From JAZDMK01 sp043800975 (GTDB lineage: Bacteria > Bacteroidota > Bacteroidia > Bacteroidales > JAHJDW01), in contig JAZDMK010000041.1 in the NCBI GenBank assembly GCA_043800975.1, positions 1-33,238 on the forward strand: DNA of 33,238 nucleotides, given 5' to 3'. The position numbers were made by a program, and so were the translations under genes. Below the pieces are notes generated by a model. The model worked only from the letters and a program-made list of their open reading frames with translations, was not told where the DNA came from and did not search any database. Below are positions 1-7,478 of the stretch, piece after piece (the stretch's first letter is position 1; each line of letters begins with the position of its first letter).

Positions 1-588
1 CTTTTTTTGCTTTTAATTTTTATATCCTCTTGCAGTGGCAAAAGGTACACTTTAAATGAAAAAGATAAGTTGTGGAATCCATATTTGGGAAACGAGATTC
101 TGATCTTTCAGTCAAATTTAGGAAAAATTGATACTCTTCTATTAAAAGGTTTATATCAAGAAATGAATCAACTTCAAATTTATTCTTTAAACCCTGATTA
201 TTTTGAAACAATATCAATCTATTGTAATAATTATAATCCAAAATCAAATATACTTGATGAAAATGATAAATTTATTCAAGTTTTCGCAAAAAACCCCATT
301 GATGGTTACAAATCTTCGGCATTTCGAATTAGATTAAAAACAAAGAAAATCCAATTTACATTTCAGGATCATTATATCAAAGATCTTGATACAATAAAAA
401 AAACAAAATTACTGACAACAACTAGATTCTATGATGATATCACAATAATTAAAATGCCACCAATAAGTGAATCATTCATCGAAGATTCAAAAAATCAAAC
501 AATATTCTGGAGCAGAAAAGATGGATTAGTAAAGTTTACTCTTAATGATGGCAGCAGTTGGGAATTAATAAAAAAGTATTCTAAGTAA
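1..588 (+). CDS. Hypothetical lipoprotein, 5' end cut by window edge
   Basis: The frame is already open at base 1 and reads LFLLLIFISSCSGKRY, a hydrophobic stretch ending in a lipobox-like ISSC. This is probably the end of a lipoprotein signal peptide whose start codon lies outside the window; a TTG at base 7 is the only start-like codon before it and need not be real. About 185 residues follow the cysteine, rich in K, N, I, D and F, with no family I recognise and no catalytic motif. The codon use is strongly AT-rich compared with the pirin and dxr genes that follow, which may mean later acquisition. The stop is TAA at 586-588. Envelope anchoring is inferred; function is unknown. Confidence 0.6.
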   Translation, partial: LFLLLIFISSCSGKRYTLNEKDKLWNPYLGNEILIFQSNLGKIDTLLLKGLYQEMNQLQIYSLNPDYFETISIYCNNYNPKSNILDENDKFIQVFAKNPIDGYKSSAFRIRLKTKKIQFTFQDHYIKDLDTIKKTKLLTTTRFYDDITIIKMPPISESFIEDSKNQTIFWSRKDGLVKFTLNDGSSWELIKKYSK

Positions 589-632
589 TTTATTGAATCC
601 TTTCGCGCATTGTTTCTGCACTCCATTTTTCG

Positions 633-667
633 CGCGCTCCCGAGCGATACTTGAGGGATATAGCGCG
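633..667. repeat. Imperfect inverted repeat CGCGCT...AGCGCG
   Basis: The arms CGCGCT (633-638) and AGCGCG (662-667) are perfect complements. Inside them CCC (639-641) faces GGG (655-657), giving an interrupted stem around a central loop. It has no T-run after it, so it is not an obvious intrinsic terminator. A dispersed palindromic element is the more likely explanation, but its copy number in the genome cannot be seen from here. Confidence 0.45.
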
Positions 668-715
668 TGCTTTTACCAGAAAAAGTAAGTGTCACAAGTT
701 TTATTGAGGTTGAAA

Positions 716-776
716 AATCAACCCTTCCGTCAAACCTACGGTTTGCCACCTTCCCTTTCAAGGGAAGGAGCTTTTT
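716..776. repeat. Twin-hairpin REP-like element
   Basis: Two hairpins sit side by side. AAACC-TAC-GGTTT occupies 732-744, and a perfect 9-bp stem CCTTCCCTT-TC-AAGGGAAGG occupies 749-768, followed by AGCTTTTT. The composition (CCTTCCGTCAAAC...GCCACCTTCCC...) resembles short dispersed palindromic repeats found between genes in many Bacteroidota. The second hairpin plus T-run could also end plus-strand transcription from the lipoprotein gene. The dispersed-repeat reading rests on resemblance only. Confidence 0.5.
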
Positions 777-908
777 ATGGTGTTGCTTCGCAACGAATTG
801 TTTGCAGCGGGCGCCAAAAAACAAATTTCTTTACATCATTTATTTTCTTAACTTTAAAAGAAAATTCCCATGCCAATCAAAAAAACATTTCACAGCCGCC
901 CCAATACA

Positions 909-934
909 GAGTGAGAGTGAGAGTGAGAGCGAGA
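909..934. repeat. Hexanucleotide microsatellite (GAGTGA)n
   Basis: About four units of a 6-bp repeat read GAGTGA GAGTGA GAGTGA GAGCGA, ending 26 bases before the pirin start codon. At this position slippage would alter promoter or leader spacing without touching the reading frame. Confidence 0.7.
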
Positions 935-960
935 TTTAAAATAACTTAAAAAGGGATTCT

Positions 961-1800
961 ATGTCAATAAAAAAAACTTTTAAAAGCAATCGTGTAATAG
1001 AAGGCGCGGGCGTGCACCTGAAGCGTGCGTTCGGATACAATGATCTGCCTTTGTTTGATCCATTTCTGATGTTGGATGATTTCAGAAATGACGAAAGAGA
1101 GAAATACATAAAAGGTTTTCCGTGGCATCCGCATCGCGGAATTGAAACCATTACATACATGTTGTACGGAGAGGTGGAACATGCCGACAGTCTGGGCAAC
1201 AAAGGCGTCATCGGTACGGGTGATGTGCAGTGGATGACAGCCGGAAGCGGGATTGTGCATCACGAAATGCCCATAGGCAGTGCCGACGGGCGCATGTATG
1301 GATTTCAGCTGTGGGCCAATCTTCCCAAAAGTCATAAGATGATGAAGCCGCGCTATCAGGATGTGAAGAGCAATGAAATACCTGAAGTGACAACCGAAAG
1401 CGGAGCGCGCATTAAAATCATCTGCGGAAAAATAAACGGTGTTGAAGGACCGGTGAAAGATATTATCACGCAACCGGAATACCTTGATGTAACGGTGCCT
1501 GCAGATGCAAGCTGGACGCATTCCATTCCGAAAGATCACCGCTCGTTTGTGTATGTGTTTGAAGGCCGGGGCTGGTTTGATGAAGAGAAAACAAAAGAAT
1601 TCGGCAACCTGGATCTCATTTTATTTACCGACGGCAATACGCTGCAAGCCACAGCGGGTAAGGAAGGCGTGCGCTTTCTGTTTTTGTCGGGAAGGCCCAT
1701 TGGTGAGCCTATTGCGTGGGGCGGTCCGATTGTGATGAATACGGAAGATGAGCTGGAACTGGCGTTTGAGGAATATGAGAGGGGGACGTTTATTAAATAA
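961..1800 (+). CDS. Pirin family protein
   Basis: This 279-residue protein is a bicupin of the pirin family, cytoplasmic and usually binding Fe(II); some members have quercetin 2,3-dioxygenase activity, others act as redox-sensing cofactors. The N-terminal cupin holds the signature HPHRG (about residues 56-60) and the later GIVHHEMP (about 97-104). The metal ligands of human pirin (His56, His58, His101, Glu103) map to H56, H58, H100 and E102 here. The C-terminal cupin follows from about residue 165 (YLDVTVPADASWTHSIP). Length and motifs are complete. The ATG at 961 is preceded by AAAAAGGG, a modest ribosome-binding site. The gene stands alone, converging on rseP. The in vivo substrate cannot be read from sequence. 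Confidence 0.93.
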   Translation: MSIKKTFKSNRVIEGAGVHLKRAFGYNDLPLFDPFLMLDDFRNDEREKYIKGFPWHPHRGIETITYMLYGEVEHADSLGNKGVIGTGDVQWMTAGSGIVHHEMPIGSADGRMYGFQLWANLPKSHKMMKPRYQDVKSNEIPEVTTESGARIKIICGKINGVEGPVKDIITQPEYLDVTVPADASWTHSIPKDHRSFVYVFEGRGWFDEEKTKEFGNLDLILFTDGNTLQATAGKEGVRFLFLSGRPIGEPIAWGGPIVMNTEDELELAFEEYERGTFIK

Positions 1801-1805
1801 ATATG

Positions 1806-1874
1806 TCGTCCCGCTGGGACTCTGCTTGATTAAATTGTCTGCATTTTTACAAACATTCCGTCCCTCCGGGACTA
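1806..1874. repeat. Pair of GTCCC-N3-GGGAC hairpins between convergent genes
   Basis: Two hairpins with identical 5-bp arms, GTCCC-GCT-GGGAC (1808-1820) and GTCCC-TCC-GGGAC (1860-1872), fill the short space between the stops of pirin (plus) and rseP (minus). Neither has a long T-run. They may work as a bidirectional terminator or be remnants of a dispersed palindromic repeat. Confidence 0.5.
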
Positions 1875-1883
1875 ATAACTGCA

Positions 1884-3206
1884 TTAATTAAACAGCTTAA
1901 AGATATCGTTCCCGTTCGCAAACACAAGCAGCGCAAGCAGGAGGATCATCCCGGTATACTGTGCATATTCCATAAATTTTTCACTGGGTTTACGTCCGGT
2001 GATCATTTCATAGAGAATAAAAATCACATGGCCGCCATCGAGTGCGGGAATCGGAAGCACATTCATAATCGCCAGAATGATACTGAGGAAAGCTGTGATA
2101 GACCAGAAATGCAGCCAGTCCCACTCAGATGAGAAAACACTTCCGATGGTTAAGAAACCACCGAGTGATTCATAGGCACGTACTTCGGGAGAGAATAACA
2201 GGCGCAACTGACGCAAGTAATCGACTGTTGTTTTAAACGCTTTGACAAAGCCAGCAGGTATGGCTTCGAAGAAAGAATATGTTTTTGTATTTAATTCAAA
2301 GAATGTATCGAGTCCTTTAGGTTGAATACCAAGCATAGTGGATTCAGGCACTTTCACTTTGATGTCAACCTGCTTTCCTTTGCGCAAGACACCAATCTTC
2401 ACCTCTTTGTTTTTGTTTTTTACAAGCTGTGCACGAATCTCATCGAAGAACTGAATGGAAGAATCATTGAAAGCAACAATCTTATCTTCCTTTTGCATGC
2501 CGGCATCGCGCCCGGCTGATTCCTTAGTAAAATCAGCCACTATAAATGGAATACGCGGGCTGATGAAATTTGCTTTTTTTGAATCGATTAACTTCTTAAT
2601 GGCGCCGGAAGGAACATTAACTGATATTTTTTTTCCATTCCTTTCCACATCAATAGTAGATGCTTCAGTTAAAATAATTTCAGCTGGAATGTTTGTAAAG
2701 CTTTCTACATAATGACCATCAACCGCTAAAATTTTATCGCCGTTTTTCAGGCCCATATCTAGTGCTATCGTATCGCAAGCAATACCGTATTTTGCATTTT
2801 TGGTAGGCAGATATTGTTCACCAACAAAAAATAAAATGAAGATGTAAATGAAAATGGCTAACAATACATTCACAGTAACACCACCCAAAATAATAATCAA
2901 CCGCTGCCATGCTTTTTTTGCACGGAATTCGTGCGGTTGGGGCGGTTGTTTCATTTGTTCTTTATCCATGGATTCGTCTACCATGCCTGAGATCTTGCAA
3001 TAGCCACCCAAGGGGAGCCAGCCAATACCATACTCAGTATCTTTCCTTTTAAATTTAAAAAGACTGAACCAGGGATCGAAGAAAAGATAAAACTTTTCGA
3101 CCCTTGTTTTAAAAAGGCGTGCTGGTATATAATGCCCGAGCTCGTGCAGTAGGATGAGCAGTGAGAGACTCATCAGGAACTGTGCTGCTTTAATTACTAT
3201 TTCCAT
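1884..3206 (-). CDS. rseP: Site-2 protease RseP (M50 zinc metalloprotease)
   Basis: This inner-membrane protease of 440 residues cuts transmembrane segments, classically of anti-sigma factors after a first site-1 cut. The zinc motif HELGH lies in the first membrane helix (H21, E22, H25), and the third ligand region NVLPIPALDGGH is near residues 382-393. Between them, after a membrane segment (LIIILGGVTVNVLLAIFIYI), are two PDZ-like regions (about 140-210 and 220-290). The long insertion after GGYCKISGMVDE is typical of the family. The length is normal. It is the last gene of the minus-strand run and starts 52 bases after the TPR gene ends. Linkage to dxr recalls the dxr-cdsA-rseP order of proteobacteria. 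Its substrate here is unknown. Confidence 0.93.
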   Translation of the reverse strand: MEIVIKAAQFLMSLSLLILLHELGHYIPARLFKTRVEKFYLFFDPWFSLFKFKRKDTEYGIGWLPLGGYCKISGMVDESMDKEQMKQPPQPHEFRAKKAWQRLIIILGGVTVNVLLAIFIYIFILFFVGEQYLPTKNAKYGIACDTIALDMGLKNGDKILAVDGHYVESFTNIPAEIILTEASTIDVERNGKKISVNVPSGAIKKLIDSKKANFISPRIPFIVADFTKESAGRDAGMQKEDKIVAFNDSSIQFFDEIRAQLVKNKNKEVKIGVLRKGKQVDIKVKVPESTMLGIQPKGLDTFFELNTKTYSFFEAIPAGFVKAFKTTVDYLRQLRLLFSPEVRAYESLGGFLTIGSVFSSEWDWLHFWSITAFLSIILAIMNVLPIPALDGGHVIFILYEMITGRKPSEKFMEYAQYTGMILLLALLVFANGNDIFKLFN

Positions 3207-3258
3207 TCTTCTTTATTCTGTCAGTTGCAAAGCAACGAAATTATTCTTTATAAAACAA

Positions 3259-5193
3259 CTACCTGCAAAACTGGTTTTTCATGGTCGCTGCTTCCGCATG
3301 ACCCAGTTCAGCCGCACGGCTCCAATCGGCACAGGCTGCATTGTTATCCTTGAGCGACATTTTTGAAATACCTCTGTTAAAGAGTACCATCGCATCATCG
3401 GGACGCAGACTGAGTGCCATGTCGTATTCTTTTACCGATCCCGCAAAATCTTTTTGCATGGCTTTAACATTTCCTAAATTACTGTATGCCTCTGCATACT
3501 TAGGGTTCAATTCGATGGCGTGATTTATATCCGATAACGCACCCTGCGGATCACCCTGCTGCGCCTTCAATACGCCACGGTTGTTCCACGCCTTTTCCAT
3601 AGTTGGTTTCAACTTTATAGCCATGTTATAATCTTTCCTGGCAGCCGTTTTATTACCCAGACCATCATGCGCCATCGCACGATTGTTATAGGCTTCAGGA
3701 AGTACGGGATCGATCATAACAGCAACATTCAAATCCTGCAGTGCGCCTTTATAATCTTCCAGTTTAATTCTTACATCACCCCGGTTCGTTAATCCAAATG
3801 CGAAATTGGGACGGTACAGTAATGACTGGTTATAGTCCTCCAGCGCACCTTTCCAGTCGTCAACATTGGCTTTCATATTTGCACGAATCCACCAACCATG
3901 AAAATGTTTAGGATTCTTTTCAATAACATCTGTAAATAAAACAAAACCATTTTTCCAAACATTCAGGCGTACAAAAGACAATACTGTAAATACTATTAGC
4001 ACGGCAGCAACCAATCCGTTTACCATCATGCTTCTGTTCTTCTTCTGTGCCAAACGATCGGCTAAAACAGCAAGAATGAAGAAAAGTCCCAAATAAGGAA
4101 TGTATGTATATCGGTCAGCAGTAATGGCAAATCCGACAGGAATTATTTGCAGAATTACACTTGCCGAGATAAAGAAAAACAAAATTCCGAAAATTATTTC
4201 TTTACGATATTTTTTTAATCGGTATAATAAATATCCCAGGAGCATAAGTGCGGGAAGTGAAAAGTAGTATATCATCGGCAGCGCACCTGACGTGGTTTCC
4301 GGATAATAATACATGGCTGAAAGCTGAAACGGCGCAATCAGTTTTACAAAATAAAAACCAATTGTATAAGTAAATAGAAATACTCTGTCAGGGATAGAAA
4401 AGTTTATTGATAAATCTGAAATTGATTCTGTAGTTTGTTGTGATAAAATTGTTAAAACACCAAACAAAATACTAAGCAGAAAAAAAGGAACTTTTTCAAG
4501 TATTACTTTCCATGTGAACTTTCTGTTCTCAAAATAATCGATGATCAGCAACAGCGGAGCCAGCGTAACAGCAGCTGATTTTGACATCAACGATGCAATG
4601 AAAAAAAGCAAAGAAAATACGAGTAGCCGTCCTCTTTTTTCTCTTAAAAAACGCACATAAAAAATCAATGATATTAAAAAGAAAAATGCATAGAGAACAT
4701 CTTTTCGCTCCGACACCCAGGCTACTGATTCCACATGCATGGGGTGCATTGCAAACAACAACGAGACGATAACTGCAATGTTGGTTTTTTTCGTGAGCAA
4801 ACGGAAAAGATAAAATACCAGAAATGCATTTAATGAATGCAGAATTGCATTTTCAATATGGTATCCTCCTGATGAAAATCCATAGAGTTGATAGTCGATT
4901 GCGTAGGTAAGTGTTGTTAACGGATGATAGTTTGCAAAATGAAATTCTGAAAAAATACTGCGGATGTTATCCCATGAAAGTGAAAGTATGTATGGGTTTT
5001 TTAAAATGTACTGGTCATCGTCCCAACTGACAAAATCAAAAGAAGATATGCGGAAATACACGATCAGCGTAGCAACCGCAATTGATAAAGCAATCAGCAG
5101 CGGAAATTTATTTTCATTTTTATTCAACAAAACTGTTTTTTGTTTTGTTGTCTTCAGATTTTTTTGTGTTGATTTTTTTTTCGGTGCAGCCAT
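3259..5193 (-). CDS. TMTC-like multi-pass membrane protein with C-terminal TPRs
   Basis: This 644-residue protein begins with a lysine-rich cytoplasmic tail (1-30), then about 10 hydrophobic segments to roughly residue 420, then TPR repeats (about 430-640; e.g. AYNNRAMAHDGLGNKTAARKD, AYSNLGNVKAMQKDFAGSV). The first loop carries WDDD (57-60) followed by FANYHPLTTLTYAID. A long GT-C/PMT-like membrane region with an acidic first loop and TPR tail matches the TMTC/O-mannosyltransferase-like families, which move sugars from a polyprenyl-phosphate donor. The lipid supply fits its neighbour dxr, which feeds isoprenoid synthesis. Sugar, acceptor and activity are unproven. Its start is 11 bases after the dxr stop, so the two are probably cotranscribed. 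Confidence 0.8.
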   Translation of the reverse strand: MAAPKKKSTQKNLKTTKQKTVLLNKNENKFPLLIALSIAVATLIVYFRISSFDFVSWDDDQYILKNPYILSLSWDNIRSIFSEFHFANYHPLTTLTYAIDYQLYGFSSGGYHIENAILHSLNAFLVFYLFRLLTKKTNIAVIVSLLFAMHPMHVESVAWVSERKDVLYAFFFLISLIFYVRFLREKRGRLLVFSLLFFIASLMSKSAAVTLAPLLLIIDYFENRKFTWKVILEKVPFFLLSILFGVLTILSQQTTESISDLSINFSIPDRVFLFTYTIGFYFVKLIAPFQLSAMYYYPETTSGALPMIYYFSLPALMLLGYLLYRLKKYRKEIIFGILFFFISASVILQIIPVGFAITADRYTYIPYLGLFFILAVLADRLAQKKNRSMMVNGLVAAVLIVFTVLSFVRLNVWKNGFVLFTDVIEKNPKHFHGWWIRANMKANVDDWKGALEDYNQSLLYRPNFAFGLTNRGDVRIKLEDYKGALQDLNVAVMIDPVLPEAYNNRAMAHDGLGNKTAARKDYNMAIKLKPTMEKAWNNRGVLKAQQGDPQGALSDINHAIELNPKYAEAYSNLGNVKAMQKDFAGSVKEYDMALSLRPDDAMVLFNRGISKMSLKDNNAACADWSRAAELGHAEAATMKNQFCR

Positions 5194-5204
5194 GGAATTA
5201 AATA

Positions 5205-6359
5205 CTATCCTATGATTTGTTCAACCATTCTCCGGGTTTCTTCATCTGTATTTCTATAATCAGCTAACGTAGGTTTCTGAATAAAATTTGCTTTTGCCAT
5301 ACAACTTTCAATCAGTTCAGCAATTCTTAAAAAGGAAATTTTATCTGAAAGAAAAGCATGCACGGCCGCCTCATTGGCTGCATTCAAGACACACGGCATA
5401 TTCCCGCCTTTTTTCATCGCTTCGTATGCTAACAGTAAGCAGGGAAAAGTTTCTGTATCGGGTTTGCTGAATTCGAAAGACGGAAATGCAGAAAAATCAA
5501 AACGCGGGTAATCTGTTTTTACCCGTTGCGGATATGCGAGTGCATATAAGATCGGGAGCTTCATATCGGGTAGACCCATCTGCGCTTTCATGGCACCATC
5601 AGCAAACTGAACCATGGAATGAATGATGGATTGCGGATGAACAATCACATCAATTTGATCAGGTTTTAAGTTAAACAACCAGCGCGCTTCAATCACTTCA
5701 AGGCCCTTGTTCATAAGCGTTGCAGAATCAATGGTAATTTTATTTCCCATTGTCCAATTGGGATGTTGCAAGGCTTCTGCAGGTGTTATATCTTTTAATT
5801 CATCGCGGGTTTTTCCACGAAAAGGACCGCCGGATGCAGTCAGATAAATTTTCTCAATGGGATTGTGAAATTCACCGGCCAGACATTGAAATATTGCGGA
5901 GTGTTCCGAATCAACCGGAAATAGATTTACTCCTTTTTCCTGTGCCCGCTTTGTTACAATTTCACCGGCAACTACCAGTGTTTCTTTGTTGGCAAGCGCG
6001 ATCGATTTTCCTGCATCGATGGCTGCAAGTGTGGGTTTTAGTCCTGAATAACCGACCAGCGCGGCAAGCACCATATCTACAGTTTCCATAGCCACCACCT
6101 GATCCGTGGCATCGGCACCGGCAAATACTTTAATATCGGTATATGCCAATGCATCAGAAACTATTTTGTAATGATCTTCATTGATAATAACAACTGCATT
6201 CGGCTGAAATTCTTCGGCCTGGCGTATTAGCAATTCGAAATTATTATAAGCAACAAGAACCTCCGCTTCAAAAAGATCTTTCTGCGAGCGAATCACATCC
6301 AGTGCTTGTGTACCGATGGAACCGGTCGATCCGAGTATTGCGATTCTTCTTTTTTCCAT
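5205..6359 (-). CDS. dxr: 1-deoxy-D-xylulose 5-phosphate reductoisomerase
   Basis: This cytoplasmic enzyme (384 residues, normal length) rearranges and reduces DXP to 2-C-methyl-D-erythritol 4-phosphate with NADPH, the committed step of the MEP isoprenoid pathway. The N-terminal Rossmann motif RIAILGSTGSIGTQ is at residues 5-18. The catalytic domain has FPVDSEHSAIFQC with the divalent-metal Asp and Glu, the ASGGPFR flexible loop over the active site, and the conserved NWTMGNKITIDSATLMNKG region. The C-terminal helical domain has NAANEAAVHAFL. The start is 2 bases after the M23 gene stop, implying one transcript with M23, the TMTC-like gene and rseP. All key motifs are intact. Confidence 0.97.
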   Translation of the reverse strand: MEKRRIAILGSTGSIGTQALDVIRSQKDLFEAEVLVAYNNFELLIRQAEEFQPNAVVIINEDHYKIVSDALAYTDIKVFAGADATDQVVAMETVDMVLAALVGYSGLKPTLAAIDAGKSIALANKETLVVAGEIVTKRAQEKGVNLFPVDSEHSAIFQCLAGEFHNPIEKIYLTASGGPFRGKTRDELKDITPAEALQHPNWTMGNKITIDSATLMNKGLEVIEARWLFNLKPDQIDVIVHPQSIIHSMVQFADGAMKAQMGLPDMKLPILYALAYPQRVKTDYPRFDFSAFPSFEFSKPDTETFPCLLLAYEAMKKGGNMPCVLNAANEAAVHAFLSDKISFLRIAELIESCMAKANFIQKPTLADYRNTDEETRRMVEQIIG

Positions 6360-6361
6360 AC

Positions 6362-7261
6362 TCAGAAAGCAATATATTGACGTGGATTTACAGGTGCTCC
6401 ATTAAACCAGAGTTCAAAATGCAGATGGGGTCCGGTGGTTTGCTCGCCGGTATTTCCTACAATTGCAATGGCTTCACCCGCACGAACGGTAGTTCCCTGT
6501 TTTTTTAACAATACTGAATTGTGTTTGTATACCGACAAAAGGTTGGATGAATGCTGAATGACAATTACGTTTCCTGCTTCCAGCGACCAGCTGCTGAAGA
6601 TGACTGTCCCGTCGAGCGTGGCTTTCACGGCATCATCGCGGTTGGCAGTAACAATGTCGATACCATAGTGATTGACAGATGCATTATATCCGTTTGAAAT
6701 AATTCCCTTCAAAGGAACAAAAAAGAAAAATGAAGCGATACTTCCTGCAGATGACTGCACAGGTTCCCCCGCTGTAGCAAGGCTGTAATCACTTTGTTCA
6801 AACTCTTTACGCAGCATACTGTCCTCAGTGGTGGGGCGATAATTCACATCCGAATAATTCCGAATGGAATCGGGGCGGGTTGGGTTATCCATATCAGAAC
6901 CACGCCCTTCCAGAATATTTTTAATATTAACGATGTACTCATCTTTATCGCGCAGGGCCTGATCCAGTGAATCGGCACGCAGGGTGAGCATCAGCAGGTT
7001 TTCGCGGGTAGTTTGCTCAGAGCCATAGCCGGGAATATATTCACGCAGCGGTGAAAAGGCAATAATGAATGTAGTAAGAAAAATAATAACAACCGAAAGA
7101 GCAACGGCCACGATCAGCACGTTCAGGCGGCTGAGCCGAAGCACCAGCTTTTCTTCAAACGTATCATCACGCATCACCACCATGCGGTAGCGGATCTTCA
7201 GACGATCGAGCAGTTTCTGTTTTTTCTTTTTCTGATCAGGCATTGAAATAGAATCGGGCAA
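6362..7261 (-). CDS. M23 (LytM-type) peptidase with one N-terminal membrane helix
   Basis: The 299-residue protein has a basic cytoplasmic tail (residues 1-45), one transmembrane helix (about 47-69), a helical stretch likely to form a coiled coil (about 80-125), a linker and a C-terminal M23 domain (about 180-299) in the periplasm. The zinc-site signatures are present: H-Y-G-I-D (H198, D202), YKH (H247) and GPHLHFE (H279, H281). It is therefore predicted to be an active peptidoglycan endopeptidase, unlike degenerate EnvC/NlpD-type activators. The start MPDSIS is the first of two possible ATGs (the other is codon 7). It heads the minus-strand run of M23, dxr, TMTC-like gene and rseP. Confidence 0.88.
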   Translation of the reverse strand: MPDSISMPDQKKKKQKLLDRLKIRYRMVVMRDDTFEEKLVLRLSRLNVLIVAVALSVVIIFLTTFIIAFSPLREYIPGYGSEQTTRENLLMLTLRADSLDQALRDKDEYIVNIKNILEGRGSDMDNPTRPDSIRNYSDVNYRPTTEDSMLRKEFEQSDYSLATAGEPVQSSAGSIASFFFFVPLKGIISNGYNASVNHYGIDIVTANRDDAVKATLDGTVIFSSWSLEAGNVIVIQHSSNLLSVYKHNSVLLKKQGTTVRAGEAIAIVGNTGEQTTGPHLHFELWFNGAPVNPRQYIAF

Positions 7262-7478
7262 ATATCGGAAAAATTAAGGAACTCCTTTTCGGTATATGGA
7301 GCCTATAGTGTTAATTTTTCAAAAATCATTTCCGAACAAAGAAAATTATAATCCAACTGATACCAAAAGACAAAACTTTGCGTTATTGTGCATGTCGGTC
7401 AAAAGAAACCGTCACATTTATAAAAAAACTATTAAATTTGCGTTCAAACTGCAGAAACCCCTTTTGGGGAAGTAGAAG
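7262..7478. promoter_or_regulatory. Divergent intergenic region between M23 operon and porW
   Basis: These 217 AT-rich bases separate two divergent transcription units and should hold both promoters. For porW there is a good Bacteroidota -7 core TAAATTTG at 7433-7440, 38 bases before the start codon, though I see no clean -33 TTG at the usual distance. For the M23 side only a weak match (AAGTTTTG on the minus strand, 7371-7378) is visible. Confidence 0.4.

Larger units (their letters stand above)
589..960. other. Intergenic region with several palindromic elements
   Basis: No convincing gene lies in these 372 bases; short open frames on both strands read through palindromes and low-complexity sequence. 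In order it holds a long imperfect stem-loop (633-667), two adjacent hairpins (732-744 and 749-768) and a GAGTGA-type microsatellite (909-934) just ahead of the pirin gene. It looks like accumulated repetitive elements. I see no clear TAnnTTTG promoter core for pirin. Confidence 0.6.

Noticed and set aside
667..949. Two overlapping plus-strand frames in the gap before pirin
   Set aside because: Both run through palindromes and a microsatellite and give low-complexity ends (repeated RV or SE pairs). There is no family resemblance.
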